Below, piece after piece: positions 37,290 to 49,751 of a stretch of DNA of 64,000 bases. Below the pieces are notes generated by a model that ran no database searches, was not told the origin of the DNA, and saw only the letters and a program-made list of their open reading frames with translations. Position 1 is the stretch's first letter. Every line of letters begins with the position of its first letter. Origin of the DNA: Dromaius novaehollandiae (lineage: Eukaryota > Chordata > Aves > Casuariiformes > Dromaiidae); NCBI RefSeq assembly GCF_036370855.1, contig NC_088132.1:59992841-60056840 (forward strand). Reading direction: 5' to 3'. The translations under genes and the position numbers were made by a program.

Positions 37290-38060
37290 AAGCCTCTGTG
37301 CAGCACAGAATGAAATGACATATTCCCTGCCCCGAGGAGTTTACAATCTGAGTGGATCTGACAACACGAGGGTGTGACAGGACACCACGGGGTTGCAGCA
37401 GCAGGATCATGCTGTTGAGGTATGTGTGCTGTGTTTGAACAGGTCTCTGTTTATCTTTTAGATACTAAATATATGCATACATATGTTACCATGACGCAGT
37501 TCTTGTAGGTGTCGCTATGAAAGAGGAGAAAGCGGTTTAAGCACAGGTTTAACGAGCGGGGAGGGAAAGAAGGCACGGGCAGCAGTGCAAGGAGCAGGCT
37601 GAAGGCTCGTGGAGACCAGTGCCACGGCGCAGTGAATGCCAGCGCAAGGGGCGTCTGCAAAGTGGCTAAATGAGGGCAAGCGATATGTAGAACCTGGAAA
37701 GCAAGGACAAGGAACTTGTGCCTGACGCAGGGGCACGGATAGGCACCGCTGTGGTAGGATACTCAAAAAGAGGATGGGGCGGGATCAGGTCGACTAGCCA
37801 AAGAAAATTTTTGCAGCTGTCCTCTCTATGGATTTTAGGAAGACTATTTAGGTGTTAGAGATGTCTGAATACAGGTGGTTCTGATTATGAAGAGAGGACA
37901 TAAGGACATAGACAAGAGACTTACCTATTTGGGCAGACCACAAGGATCAGGTCTTGAAATACTGTGTGAGAAACTCTAAGTCTGGTGAAGTAACATAGAT
38001 ATCCAGAAATACATATGGCCTGAAGTCTTATGATCAGAACAGAAGTACATGTTGGCTGAG
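37290..38060. repeat. Candidate ancient amniote interspersed repeat(s), decayed
   Basis: CCTGCCCCGAGGAGTTTACA near 37327, then about 400 bp later a stretch including GGCACGGATAGGCACC, GCAGCTGTCCTCTCTATGGA and GGCAGACCACAAGGATCAGG. Together they recall a long, old interspersed repeat seen across amniotes. I cannot name the family with confidence and the borders are approximate. Confidence 0.4.
37353..37409 (+). repeat. Copy 1 of a 56-bp dispersed direct repeat
   Basis: It begins TGGATCTGACAAC, followed by GTGTGACAG and GGTTGCAGCAGCAGGAT. It is about 80% identical by eye to the copy at 38603-38658. A donor-like GTTGAG|GTATGT lies 9 bp beyond. Confidence 0.85.
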
Positions 38061-38341
38061 GGGAAGGGAACAGTCTACCTTGCTTTGATTTGGCAATTGG
38101 GCATTCTTAAAAAGCAAATTAGCTCATGGTCTGATCACAGACAACTAAGAGAAAAAGTGAAACAGCTTTAATACAACAAGGTGTAGTTTTTACAGAGTGC
38201 TATAGGTTGGTGCTCCTGAAAGAAAGTGCATGCTTTTCGAATCCTTAGACTTTTGGAGATATGTTGAAAAATGTTCCAAGATGAGGAATTTCATTGTACT
38301 GAGCTTGGAGAAAAAAGCAGAAATCTCTTATCAGAGATATC

Positions 38342-38386
38342 ATATATATATATATATATAAATATATATATATATACATATATATT
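38342..38386. repeat. (TA)n microsatellite
   Basis: Near-perfect alternating AT tract of about 45 bp with two interruptions (AA and AC). Confidence 0.95.
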
Positions 38387-38602
38387 TGAAGATGCTCCTC
38401 TGTGGCATCTTCCTTATGCTTTGGAAGGGATGTTTTTCCCCCATTGAGTTCCTGACTTTCTTTGCAAGCTTCTGAGAGAAACTAGAAGGATATTTTCTGA
38501 CATCTGTTAATCATTTCTGCCTTGGTTCATTAGGACTTAACTTACTCCAGGACTACAGATGAGAGAAAGCAACAGCTCCAGAGGCCTCTTGGGATGGCAG
38601 GA

Positions 38603-38658
38603 TGGATCTGACAACGCAAGGTGTGACAGAATGCCACAAGGTTGCAGCAACAGAATCC
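38603..38658 (+). repeat. Copy 2 of the 56-bp dispersed direct repeat
   Basis: It shares TGGATCTGACAAC, GTGTGACAG, CCAC and GGTTGCAGCA with the copy at 37353-37409, same orientation, 1.25 kb apart. A donor-like CAAAG|GTAAAA follows at about 38681. Confidence 0.85.
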
Positions 38659-41314
38659 CGGGATCCAGTGCCCAGACAAAGGTAAAAATGCTCTTATTAG
38701 AATATCTGGCAATCTAAACACACAGAATGACTTTTAAATTTAGCACTCTTTCAGAACAGTGTGTGTACGTAAGCAAAAGCACTGTTATAATTTAAATACT
38801 AAATGATAGTAACATTGAAGGTTACTGAGAAAAATGCCAGCCCTCATCTCGTGTATTTTTTGTGGGATAGAAAATGCAGGCAGAAGCAGAGTTAAGAAAG
38901 AATGTTCCATTTCTTCTGTCCAGACTGCTGTCTCTGTCATTTGCTGTTGCTGAGGGCAAAAACAGCATGGATTTTGAAGGGGATTAGACAGACTGGCTGG
39001 TTGGAATGCCAGTCCTGGGCACTGGCATGACAATGGAGGATTTAAGGGAACTCAAAACCTCTGGAGTAATGATTCCCAACTGACAAGACAAGACTTGTCC
39101 CACAGATGAAATGCAGGGCTAGAGTTGACGGTTCTGCTGCCTGCCTGCTGGTGCTGTGTCCCTCATTGGAGGAGAAAGTCTCTAAGGCAGTGATGGACGG
39201 ACCTTCTGCCTGCATCCCCTCCGTAGCAGCCAAGCATCTGGGTCTGCTTTCTTTATCAGGTTTCCTCTCTGAACTCACCCACTGCAGAGAGAGAGAAGTA
39301 TCCAAGAGGGGAAGGTAGGCAATGGCAGCAGGTTGTTCTGCAACAGCCCTTGCTGCCTTTTTGTCAAGCCTGTTGTAACTCCTCTTGCAAGGTCACTCCA
39401 GCTGCCTCATGCCCTGGACTGTTCATTGCCCTGACCTGTCTCCTTCCCAGGCATTATGCCAGCGTCTCCAGGGATCATTGCCCATGTCTAATCTCAGCAG
39501 GAGAAAGCCGTGAGGTTTTCCCTGAGAAGATTAAGAAGCGCTGCTCTGGTGTAAGGCTTGATACAAAAGGGAGGAAGATGCAGGAGTTCTAAACCTGGGT
39601 CCTTCTTCAATTAGCTACTTGGAAGGAGCCCTTATGGATCACATAAAGCTTTTACATATAAAGTTTACAATGTGAGTAATGCATGTAGGCATGCTTGATT
39701 AGGTCAAAATTTCTTGAGAAGAATGTTTTTGACCAGTTGAAAGATTAAGTCATTGAGGCAACATATAAACAGGAGTGATTGTGAAGCCCGACAATCAGAG
39801 GAAAGAAGAAAAGACAGAAGTAAGGGTGAAATAAAGGTAGAGGGCTCAGTTTACAACAGACGGATTATCCAGTACAAGCCATACACGCTTGAAGTGCTTG
39901 CTAAGGAAGACACCTTTAATCTCCATCCATCAGAGGATCTTTTGAGGAGCATTCCTGCCACAGGCTGCTTAAGGGAATACAATGAAAAATGAGCAGGTAT
40001 TTTGTTCCGCACTAGTAGCAGTCAGGTGATTTTAGCCTTCACATCTTACCTCTGGTCAGACTTTCTTTGGTAAAGGTCATGCAATACTGGAGAGAATTTA
40101 CCCTGGAAGTTCCCTTTCCTTTAGCAAAAAAAGTTCAGCTTGATCTCAGAAAGGAAATTTTAAAGTATGGAAATTGGGAAGAGAGGAAAGAAAACAAAAC
40201 GTCATCAAAGAGGATCTGTGGAGAAAGCAGAATTCCCAGAGCATCGGATCTCTGTTACTACAGCTGGCAAACTACATTTGTGTTCATTACTGACACATTT
40301 TAAGCAGGGAGATTTCTTTCTCTTTCTTTTGAGATATCAAGGCAAATCCATTCTTAAGGTAAGTTGTCTAGCTTAGTGGATTTCATCAGCACTGAATGTG
40401 ATCTCCTGAGATAATGTGGGCAAGGGTAGAGGAGGCGGCGTAAGGGAATTCTATTGGAATATACTTTAGGTGTGATGAATGTTAATGGAATGTGTCATTT
40501 GCTAAGTTCAGAACAAAGTCCTGTGACTCCTGATATAACATCGTACCATCCTGCAGCAGTAAGCTTTCTGCCAGCTGATTTAAGGGTTTAAGTTGAAAGA
40601 GAAACAATGCTTGTATTCTTTCTTACTCCCAAAACTGAAAATGAATTTACACAGTGTAACTTTAGCTGTTCTAGCACACATTGCTAAATGACTCATGTAA
40701 AATTCCTGAAGGAATGACCATACTGGGGAGTCAGGAAAACAACAGGAAAAGCTGTTCATAATTGTTGTAAACATGAATTAAATAGAAAATAAATAAAGTG
40801 GATCACAAGAAGGAAAAGCATCAAAGCCTGTGAATGGTGATGTTTTCTGTCATAGCTAGGACAAAGACAATATTACTGCCCAAAAATGTGGTTTAAATGT
40901 GTTTCTGAAGACAAAACAGTAGCATGAAAAGCAAGTTCCTTCATTGCTCAGAAGTATTCTCTCATATAAAGGAAAAGAGTGGGCTAAAAATAAGATGGAG
41001 GAATGCAGGAAAGAAATTAGCAAAGCTTCCTATCATATTAAGAATCAGGCAAGTAAGCCTGACAACTTTCGTATTAAAACTGGAAGGAGGCTGATTAGCA
41101 GTGTGCCGGTCATGCTGGGCATAACAGAGCAATTTGATTTGTATTTTATTTCAGGTCCGTCGGAGGGATAGAATGGGGGATCTACTTGACTGAAAAGCTG
41201 ACATCAGCAATAAATGTCTATATTTGAGCTAATCAGCCAAGTTTCCCTTTATAGACATTTCTAGCGTATGACTCATTTCATGCTATGGTGGACATGATGA
41301 CTTCTTTTCATTTT

Positions 41315-41460
41315 CCAGGAGGAGGTGGTAGAATCTCCATCACTGGAGGTTTTTAGGAGTAGGCTAGTCAAACAGCTGCCTGGCACAGATAAAGGTTGTC
41401 CTGCCTTGGACAGAGAGACGGAGTGAATGATCACTGGAGTCCTTTTATGGATCTCTAAAA
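41315..41460 (+). mobile_element. CR1 LINE fragment, ORF2 C-terminus and 3' region
   Basis: Plus-strand frame reads like the CR1 ORF2 tail (EVVESPSLEVFRSRLVKQ), followed by a decayed version of the 3' untranslated part (ATGATCACTGGAGTCC for the usual ATGACCT..GAGGTCC). It is an old, inactive, 5'-truncated copy. Confidence 0.75.
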
Positions 41461-43470
41461 GCATGTGTATATTAATTCTCTGAAGAAGACACAAACCCTG
41501 ATATATCATGCTTTCTCATAGTTAAACTTTCCCGTCAGAATCGAAGTGTCCAAAATCACTTCCCTGCCCTTCCAATACTGTATCCAAAAAACAGATTTCT
41601 GTAGTCATAAAGGCAGAGGACCATACCTCCATAATACTGTCTACTAGAAAGGAGTTTCTAATAGAAACTCCAGGGGTTTTAGAGCAAATTTCCAAAACAC
41701 TAGAACTAATGGAAAACAAGTTTTCTATGTGCAAATCACAACCAGAAATTATTTTGCATTTATGAAAAGCCTTTAAAATGTTTTGCTTGTAGCAAACTGT
41801 CCTTAGTCATCTGAAAGTTGATTTTTTATGCAATCTTTAGTCTCATAATTTTCAACAAACTAAACATTTTAATGAAAATCTACATTTTGTCAAAAAAACT
41901 TTTTAAATCTAAAGGAAAAAGATTTTTTTTTAGATCTACAGATTATTAAGACAGATAAATAGACACTGTTTTTCCATATCTGAAACACAGCATAGTTGAT
42001 AAAATAATGTTATAAATATATCTGCAAATGCAACATCTGTGTTTATCTTTTATCCAAGTAAAATTACATAAACATAGATTCTGATTTTTATGAAATCTAT
42101 GAGTAATTCCTCCTCTGCTCTTTCAGTGCTTGTGCACTCACTGATAGAAAAGTCTAGGCTTGACAGCCATTCAAGACTCACATGTTTTCTATGTAGACAA
42201 GTGGTGCAGCATGCAGGGTAATCTTGCAAGTTTTCACGTACATTGTGTCATTTGTGCACCTGATGTCTATCAGCATTGTCTGAATAAGGCCCCGACCAAT
42301 AATAAGACCCCTAGGACTAACAATGTATCTAAATTTCCATGGCCATCTGTAGCTGTGTTTTCTGTTAAGAATGTTTCCCTAAAGACTTCATTTGTAGGTT
42401 TCAGTATGGAGAGCTGATCACATGGAAATTTGCTTCCTGCAGTAGTGAGCAGACAGAGTAGCAGACAGATGAAGTTTAAATTAGGTTGAGACCATCCAGT
42501 CCTTTGGTACCAGTTTATATAGAATAAAAGTTGTCTAGTTTCTTCCAGTAACATCAAGATGGAAAAGGTTGTACTTTATTACCAGTTGTCTGAGACACCG
42601 TGGCCCCTTAAATCAATTTTTCATGAGAGTTACTAATCACAGTAAGTCTCAATATGGCTACTAGATAGGCAGCACCTTCCCTTCTTTTGCAAAGTGCATA
42701 AGATGCAAGACCAAGCCTTGGAAAGTGCGCCAATTTAGATGTGTTTTTGTCAGGCCTCAGAAATACACTACAATATGGGCATGAATAATCCAAATTCTGT
42801 CAGGCAGGAACATATAACTGTTGCTCTTACATAAAATGCATCTTGAGTGACATCTCTAACAACTACAGTACTAGGAAGCAAATATAAAATTAGGGCCCAT
42901 CCTGTGAAGCCAGTAGGAGTTTAGGGCCAAAAGAAATGTGTATTTAGTTTCCTTTTGCTGCTAGGGATTTTTTTTTATTGAAGCAATAAACAAGAATGAC
43001 TTGTTGCTATTTAATCTGATGGGCCAGAGCTTTCATTTTTTTCTGACTTTGGAACAAATTTGCAGTATGATTAATTAGCTTTATCATGGTATTCTGCTGA
43101 AATCTAACCACAGAGCAACAAAACTTCAGCTTGTTTCATTGGTAAATATTGTCATGTGACATGACAGCTGTCATTCTAGCAAGCCTAAAATGATCATGTG
43201 GATGCTAGGAGGTGTACCCAACCAAATCAGGCTTCCTTAAACCTTAATTAGTTGAAAGAATGCAAGATGAAGGCCAGAAACACTTGCCTCACTTTTTCAA
43301 GAGCCAGGGCAGGGTGGCAAATTGTCTTTACTGTTCCTACCTACTCCTCTGGTAAGAACAGCAAAGTGAATCCAAGAGGGATTATACCAATTCTACCTTG
43401 CAGCTATAGGACAGGGTGTCTTCCATGCACAGGCATACATACCCACACATGCCATGTGTAATTGTTTCTC

Positions 43471-43986
43471 ACAGAATCGCAGAATGGTTGAGGTTGGAGG
43501 GGACCCCTGGAGATCTTCTAGTCCAATCCCCCTGCTCAAGCAGGGTCATCTAGAGCACGTTGCGCAGGATCGTGTCCAGACTGTTTTGAATATCTTCGAA
43601 GATGGAGACTCTGCAACCTCTCTGGGCAATTTGTTCCAGTGCTCTGTTACCCCCACAATAAAGAAGTTTTTTTCTTATGTTCAGACAGAACTTCCTGTGT
43701 TTCAGTTTGTGGCCCTTGCCTCTTGTCCTGTTCCTGGGCACCACTGAAAAGAATCTGGCCCCCTCCTCTTTATAACTTCCTTCAGATACTTATACATGTT
43801 GATAAGATCCCCCCTAAGTCTTCTCTTCTCCAGGTTGAACAGTCCCAGCTCTCTCAACCTTTTTTCATATGAGAGATGCTCCAGTTCTTTAATCATCTTA
43901 GTAGCCCTTTGCTGGACTTGCTCCCATAGCTCCATGTCTTTCTTGTATTAGGGAGCCTAGCACTGGACACAGTACTCCTTTTAGGG
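43471..43986 (-). mobile_element. CR1 LINE, 5'-truncated avian-type copy (3' end at left)
   Basis: About 516 bp. The left edge ACAGAATCGCAGAATGGTTG is the reverse complement of the CR1 3' end with its ATTCTGTG-type octamer. The rest is the ORF2 C-terminus on the minus strand, readable in two frames: [20 protein letters not shown], then [20 protein letters not shown], then FCLNIRKKLLY and SIFEDIQNSLDTILR. Indels and stops break the frame. It is the best preserved CR1 in the window and the clearest sign of a bird genome. Confidence 0.95.
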
Positions 43987-44120
43987 GAAGCCTTCTATTT
44001 TTTTTTTCCCTTTGCCTGTTATTTCAGTAGAGCATTTGTATAAAACAAGCACTTAGTTATATGAGCAGTTAGTATTTGGACCCCTTTTCATTTAAATGAT
44101 CTAGTTTTGAAGCTAGCTCT

Positions 44121-44200
44121 GTTCGGAGCGAATTGAGGAGGCTCGACTAGATGACCCTCAGAGGTCCTTTCCAATCTAAATTGAATTGCAATTCTGTGAT
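44121..44200 (+). mobile_element. CR1 LINE 3'-end fragment, opposite orientation
   Basis: GGCTCGACTAGATGACCCTC followed by AGAGGTCCTTTCCAATCTAA and ending AATTCTGTGAT is the terminal 3' region of CR1. It lies about 135 bp from the minus-strand CR1 copy, in tail-out orientation. Confidence 0.88.
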
Positions 44201-44984
44201 TATATGAAATCTGAATTGGTTTTATTTTCATTTTGAATCTAGTAGAGCCAATATTTTGTATGCGATATTTCCATAAGAGTATTTATTTGATATATTCTAT
44301 TAGGACACCTCTTTAATAACATGAAAAGTAGAATCTGAGAACTGTGCTTGAGTTAGCATACTTTAGTATAAATTGAATAGTGGTTTAGAAATTACTTTAT
44401 TTGCAAAAATAAAAGAATAGGAAAAAGAAGTGTTATTTGGGGGGGAAAAAGGAGGTAAAAATTTGAAGAGCTCATATCAAGACAATTGCATCAGGAATTT
44501 GCTGAACTGAAAAACCAAACCAAAGAAGCCCTCTGTTACTGGCAGAGCAAGAAAACGCTATCCTTAGTGTTCAGTTGGCATCTTCATCCTATCAGTGAGC
44601 CTCAGAGTAACAGAATAATTTAATGTTTTTACATGCAGCAGAAGCGGTAAAACCTCCTCCCATTATGACTTTATCTGTTAAACCACAAAAAAAAAAGGGG
44701 GGGGGAAAGAAAACCACTGTTTTAAAGTAAGGTTTTGGGGTCTGAGGAAAAGCATGGAAATTCAAAGATAAGGCTGATAGTCTCTGCCCTTTATCCACCA
44801 ATTTGTACGTTGTTGTTGCACGTTTCATATGAGAACAAATACTTCACTTGTATATAGCTTCTGCTATGAAATGCACTTTGGAACAAGAGTATTTCCTAAC
44901 AACTTTTACAAGAGGGGGAAAAACTCCTAGAACAGAGCCATGTAGTCTCAGGCAGTATTTGGTACTTGTTTAGGGGGTTGGGGA

Positions 44985-45004
44985 TTTTTTTTTTTTTTTT
45001 TTTT
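44985..45004. repeat. T(20) homopolymer
   Basis: Run of 20 thymines after GGGGTTGGGGA, with no adjacent retroelement body recognised. Confidence 0.85.
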
Positions 45005-48000
45005 GAATGGGCATGGGTTTGGATGGCAAGCAAAAATCAGTGGCTGGTGCAAAGATACCATGATCCCCTGAGATCATGATGAAAGTGAGTTATGTTGTCC
45101 AGAGCAGGGTTTGCTTTGTCACTGCCCTTGTTTGACTGTGCAGGCAGCCTGAAGCAGAAGCCATGTTATGAAGTGCAAATGGCTGCTGAAGAGATCGCTT
45201 GATGTGATGCAGCTGTGGTTTATGGTTAGCTCACCAGCTCCTTAAGAGATGGCATTGCCCTCTGGCCTGCTTCCTAAAGCATCACTTTTTAAAGTAAAGG
45301 AATTTAGGGAAGTTATAGTTCATCAGCTGTGTCATATCGTAAGTCTGATCATGCAGTGTGTCTCATGACAGCCTCGAAGACATAAGAAATAGGCTGAACT
45401 CAGTACAGAAATGGATTGAGACAACAGTCAACATATTAAAAAAAAGTCTTAGATGTGACACAGGAAAAATGGTCTGACTTTCATGAGTCCTTCTAGAAAG
45501 AGAAGGTGCTGATGGCTTGGATATAACAAAAAGACCATTGGAGAAGTGAACATCTTTTGGAGCAACTCTTCTGAGAATGTATAGAGAGTGTAAGAACAGA
45601 CTGATATGGTGAAGTGCACCGTAAGGGCCGTCACAGTTAAAAGCAATACAGAAGAATTGCTGGTACAGCAAACCTTTTCTTAGGAGCTCATGAGAGGAAG
45701 TGCTATTACAGCTGTGTGACATGTTCTGAAACTGTGGCTGCTGTTGTATGTTCCTGAACTCAAAACTGCCAAAGGGCTGGACTGTGGGAAGCTAATCCCC
45801 CTTCTCAGACTGCCATGCAGCACCTGCGGATGATGATCCTTTTTCTCTGGAAGGCCAGAAGGCAGAAAATGGTGGTCCAGGGAGGGCGAGTATCCCTGCA
45901 AGGGTGACTTCTCTTTAAAGTCTGTACATTGTTCAGTGCAGAGGCATTTAGGTCTACAGTAATTTAAGCATTCAGGACTTCAGTGTCACCCAGAGAAGCT
46001 CTAATTTGGGTGAGCCTGTGATATGCCTTACCTGCATTACCTGCCTCAGTCTAGTTACAGCTGGCTTTGTTGCTTGTAATAACAGCAAAATAGAAGAAGC
46101 TGGAGAGCAAAAATGTGGCTAATATAAGCCACATGGAAATTGTTATAGGAGTATGTGTGGTACCTTTGCCTTTGAAAGAAGTTGTAAGCAGCTCTCCTTA
46201 GAGAGTGATTTTGCTTTCAGAAGAAGCAGGCAGAGGGAGGTCTGGGTGAGCAGTGCATGTTGTGTTGTATGTGCTGCACCATGGTATTGCACTCAGGAGA
46301 GCTGGGAGAAGATGGGGCTGGTTTAATTTGTAACCCAGATAACCCACTTTGAATCACTGTGAATTTCACCTATGTCTTTAACTATGGGTTTTCTTTGATT
46401 GCTGTTGATCTACAAAATAATGCAGAGGATGTTTAGAATAGCATTTCAGTTCTTGGGTTATGGAATAATGAATTAAAAAAAAAATCACCCCACTTGTTTA
46501 AAAGAAAAGTCAAGGAGCTTATAGTCTATAGATGTTTTGTACTGTGGGCTGGAAATCTTACCTTATTGTGTGTTGGAGAATATAATATATTCTGGATCCT
46601 TTAATAAAGCTTGACATCTCTCTGTCAGGACTGTGGTCATATAACATAGTCCGTTAAAACTTGATTTTCTTCCAGCACTTATAGTGGGAGCAGGAACAAG
46701 CTGGATGGATGCCTGATCTATGTATCTGGGCCCCATGTAGTAGTGTAACAGCTAAAACAGGAATTAAATAATTCCAGTAAGCCTGGTGAGTTTGTTTCCT
46801 TCATAGTGCTATATTTCATATAATATCAGCGCTTTATGGGATCTTAGTCAGCCTTGGCAAGTAAAAGCAGTAGGGAGTTAGTTTTTGGAGGTATTCTGAA
46901 ATAAAGGTTTTTATTTCCCACACCAGTATTCATTCTGAAGCTTCAGTGTTTCTTGAAGAGTCCTCCCTCCCTCCATGAAGACAGCAGGGTTTTCAGTCCG
47001 CTTCCCTGGCTGTCTTAGTCAAACGAGACCTCCTTGAGACTGCTTACATATGGCATCATGCCTATGCTGGGTGATGAGGCCAGTGTGATTATAGAAAAGG
47101 GAGAAAAAACGTCTCCTGTAACCATTTCCAGGAGAAAAGCAGATCCCTTCAGTAGTTTGACTGAAGGTTTGGTATCAGTGCTGGAGTAACAGGCGTGATC
47201 CACTGCTCTTGTTTTTCATTGGCATCTGCCCTGTGGAGAGATACGATGCTGGGATCCAAGCCCCAGCTCTGCTTTCCTTTGGAGCAGGCATTGCAAAAAC
47301 AGGCCCGCTCCACAGAGCTGTGTGGTGAAAGGTACGTAGAGGGCTTGGACCAGATTCTGCTTTGGTTTGTACAGGAGTGATTCCATTGGTTTTCATACTT
47401 GGTCATGATTGCACTGTGGATAACCGGCTCCCCTTCTGTGCCCCATACAGCTTCTACACTGCTCATGCCCAATCCTGGAAACTCTTGCAGTGCTATTTCT
47501 ACTCCTTGCTCACTGGTAGGCATTATTGGGATTTACTTGCAACTTGACCTTGATTCACTGGTGCAGTTTGGTAGAGTAGGGAAGTGGAGACTACCAGCTC
47601 CAGGGCTGTTTGTAAAAGGTGGTTACTAAGAGTCAGACTTAGGATCAAACTGTGGGCTTCCAGGATGAGGAGCATGAGTCCTGGCGCTTGCCCTGCAGTT
47701 AGACTCTGGCTAGTAGCAGTGACTTTTCTTTCAGGATGCGTCAAGCAACATACACAGATCTGCTGAGAGAAAGCAGAGCGAAGCTGAGAAACTTGCTAGG
47801 AACCTACATGGCCAGTCTGTGGCAGGTGTGCTCACGCTTTGCATATGAACTCCATCCTGCACCTGATCCATGATAACAGCAGAATTAGCTTACAACTTCT
47901 TTCTTCCCATATGTGCCCATGGAACATAGGTCTGATGTGGTGGATCTATGTCTTTGCCAGTCCAACAGTCCTGGCTTTACACCAGCCTTTCTTTACACTG

Positions 48001-49724
48001 TTAGTCTGAGTGGAAAGTATAAAAGATTGTGCTTCTGTTTAGTTCTGTCCACCTCATCTGGCCACTGCCTGTGTGCTGGAGCCGCCTTATCTACAGAAGA
48101 GTTGGACAAGATCCTGATGTGGCACTGTGATGGATCACCAACTCAGTCCGATGGGAGTTTGATTCATGAATAAGAAAAAAAAAAAAAGAACATTCTCTGT
48201 GGTGGCTTTACTATAATTTTTATTTCATAAATAATGTAATATAATTTTTAATTCATAGAACTGACTCCTTTAAGAGGCAGGCACAGTCCTCTACATCATG
48301 CCACAAAGTTGCTGACTGATGTTCGTTTTAGATGTGTCCACTGCTTTGGATCATAACTCCAGGTAGAATACATTCCATTAAACATTCCTTGTAATCTCAG
48401 GACCTACCCTTTCTGTATGAAAGGACATTTTATTCCATAGAAAACTATTGTAATATCCTGTCCCACAAAGGAACTAAATCACCTAGTGCCATGTGGTTGT
48501 GCCGAGCCCTACTGAAGCCTGCTTGTTAATCCTCACCTGAAGTGAACCAGCATGCATTTATTTATGCCACTAGGTTATTTATGTATCTCAGTTCATTGCT
48601 GGTAAAAGAGTGTAATGCAGACAGATCTGTTTAAAGGATTCCCTTTCTGGGATGTTATGAAGTTAGTGTTAAATATTCATGTCATAATTATTCATCTTGT
48701 CAATAGATAAGATTTCACTGAATTTTGTCATTGGGTTACCACACAGGTTTCTTAATAGGCACAAGTGCATATAACTATACTCTTGTGTCTGCCAGTAAAA
48801 ATACCTTCCACTACAGGAGGAAAGAAAATACAGTCTTAGTTATAAGGCATCTGCAATGCAGAAAGAGTATCTTAAATATCTTGATCCGTTTTTATACTAC
48901 TATGTAGGAAAATGAAGTTTGCAATAACTCTGTTTGTATTAAGACTTATTCCTATCATGAATTATTCCCCAAATACAGTTAAGTACTAATATTGTTCCTG
49001 GTAGAATCCATTTTATGTATTTGAGTGCTAACATTTACAGTACATTTTCTCATTTGTTTTTAAGCCACACTCAAATTAGCAATTAACTTAAATAGTTGCT
49101 TTTGTAAGTGGAGTATAAAAATATTTAATAATTTATATTTTTCTGATTCCAAAGTGCAACAGTGTGAAAATGAATGACTAATTTGTTGTTGATATGGAAA
49201 GGAACTTTAATCTTTTATGAGAACATCTTGGCAGTGGGTATGCTTATCTCTTCAAAGAGAACTGGAATTCTTCAGTGGGCAATGTATGAATATTATCTGA
49301 GGCAGTGCTGAAAGTAAAAGTAATTGAGCAAGGAGCTAGTTACAAGTTCCTCTTCTGTGTCTAGGACTTTTATCAGCAACTTTCCAAACAAATTATTCGC
49401 CCATATGAAACCTGATATTATTTCAGAAAAATAACCATTCATTTATTAATTGAGCATTTATCTGCTTCTGTTATAGGATTCAAAACACCATTGCTACAAA
49501 TAAGCTAAAAGGAGAATTTGGCTCATTTTTTCATAAATATTCCTAAAGAGGGGATTTTATGATCAAAACAAGTATCATTGTGACCTCAGTTAGGATTTCA
49601 GAGGAGCCAGTTGTGTTGTCACATTCTAGGGCCATTTCCATTTGCCTTGCAGTTCAGTTCATGCTTCCATTTAAAGATCAGCAGTGTGACTGTAACTGCA
49701 GTCCTGGTGACTGCAGGGGCAAAT

Positions 49725-49751
49725 CAATGCACTGGCCTTACCAGTGCATTG
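49725..49751. other. 11-bp perfect inverted repeat (hairpin)
   Basis: CAATGCACTGG, loop CCTTA, then CCAGTGCATTG. Pairing does not extend well beyond the 11 bp, so it is too short for a microRNA precursor. Confidence 0.85.

Larger units (their letters stand above)
37216..43470. other. Upstream intergenic DNA, first block
   Basis: No gene recognised. It contains traces of ancient repeats near 37290-38060, a 56-bp repeated segment in two copies, a TA microsatellite, and a CR1 fragment at 41315-41460. A possible amniote-repeat trace (AGGGCCCATCCTGTGAAGCC) lies at about 42893-42935. Open frames such as 39106-39318 and 42270-42557 match nothing I know. Confidence 0.75.

Noticed and set aside
49725..49751. 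Possible microRNA hairpin
   Set aside because: The perfect stem is only 11 bp and does not extend, which is too short for a pre-miRNA.
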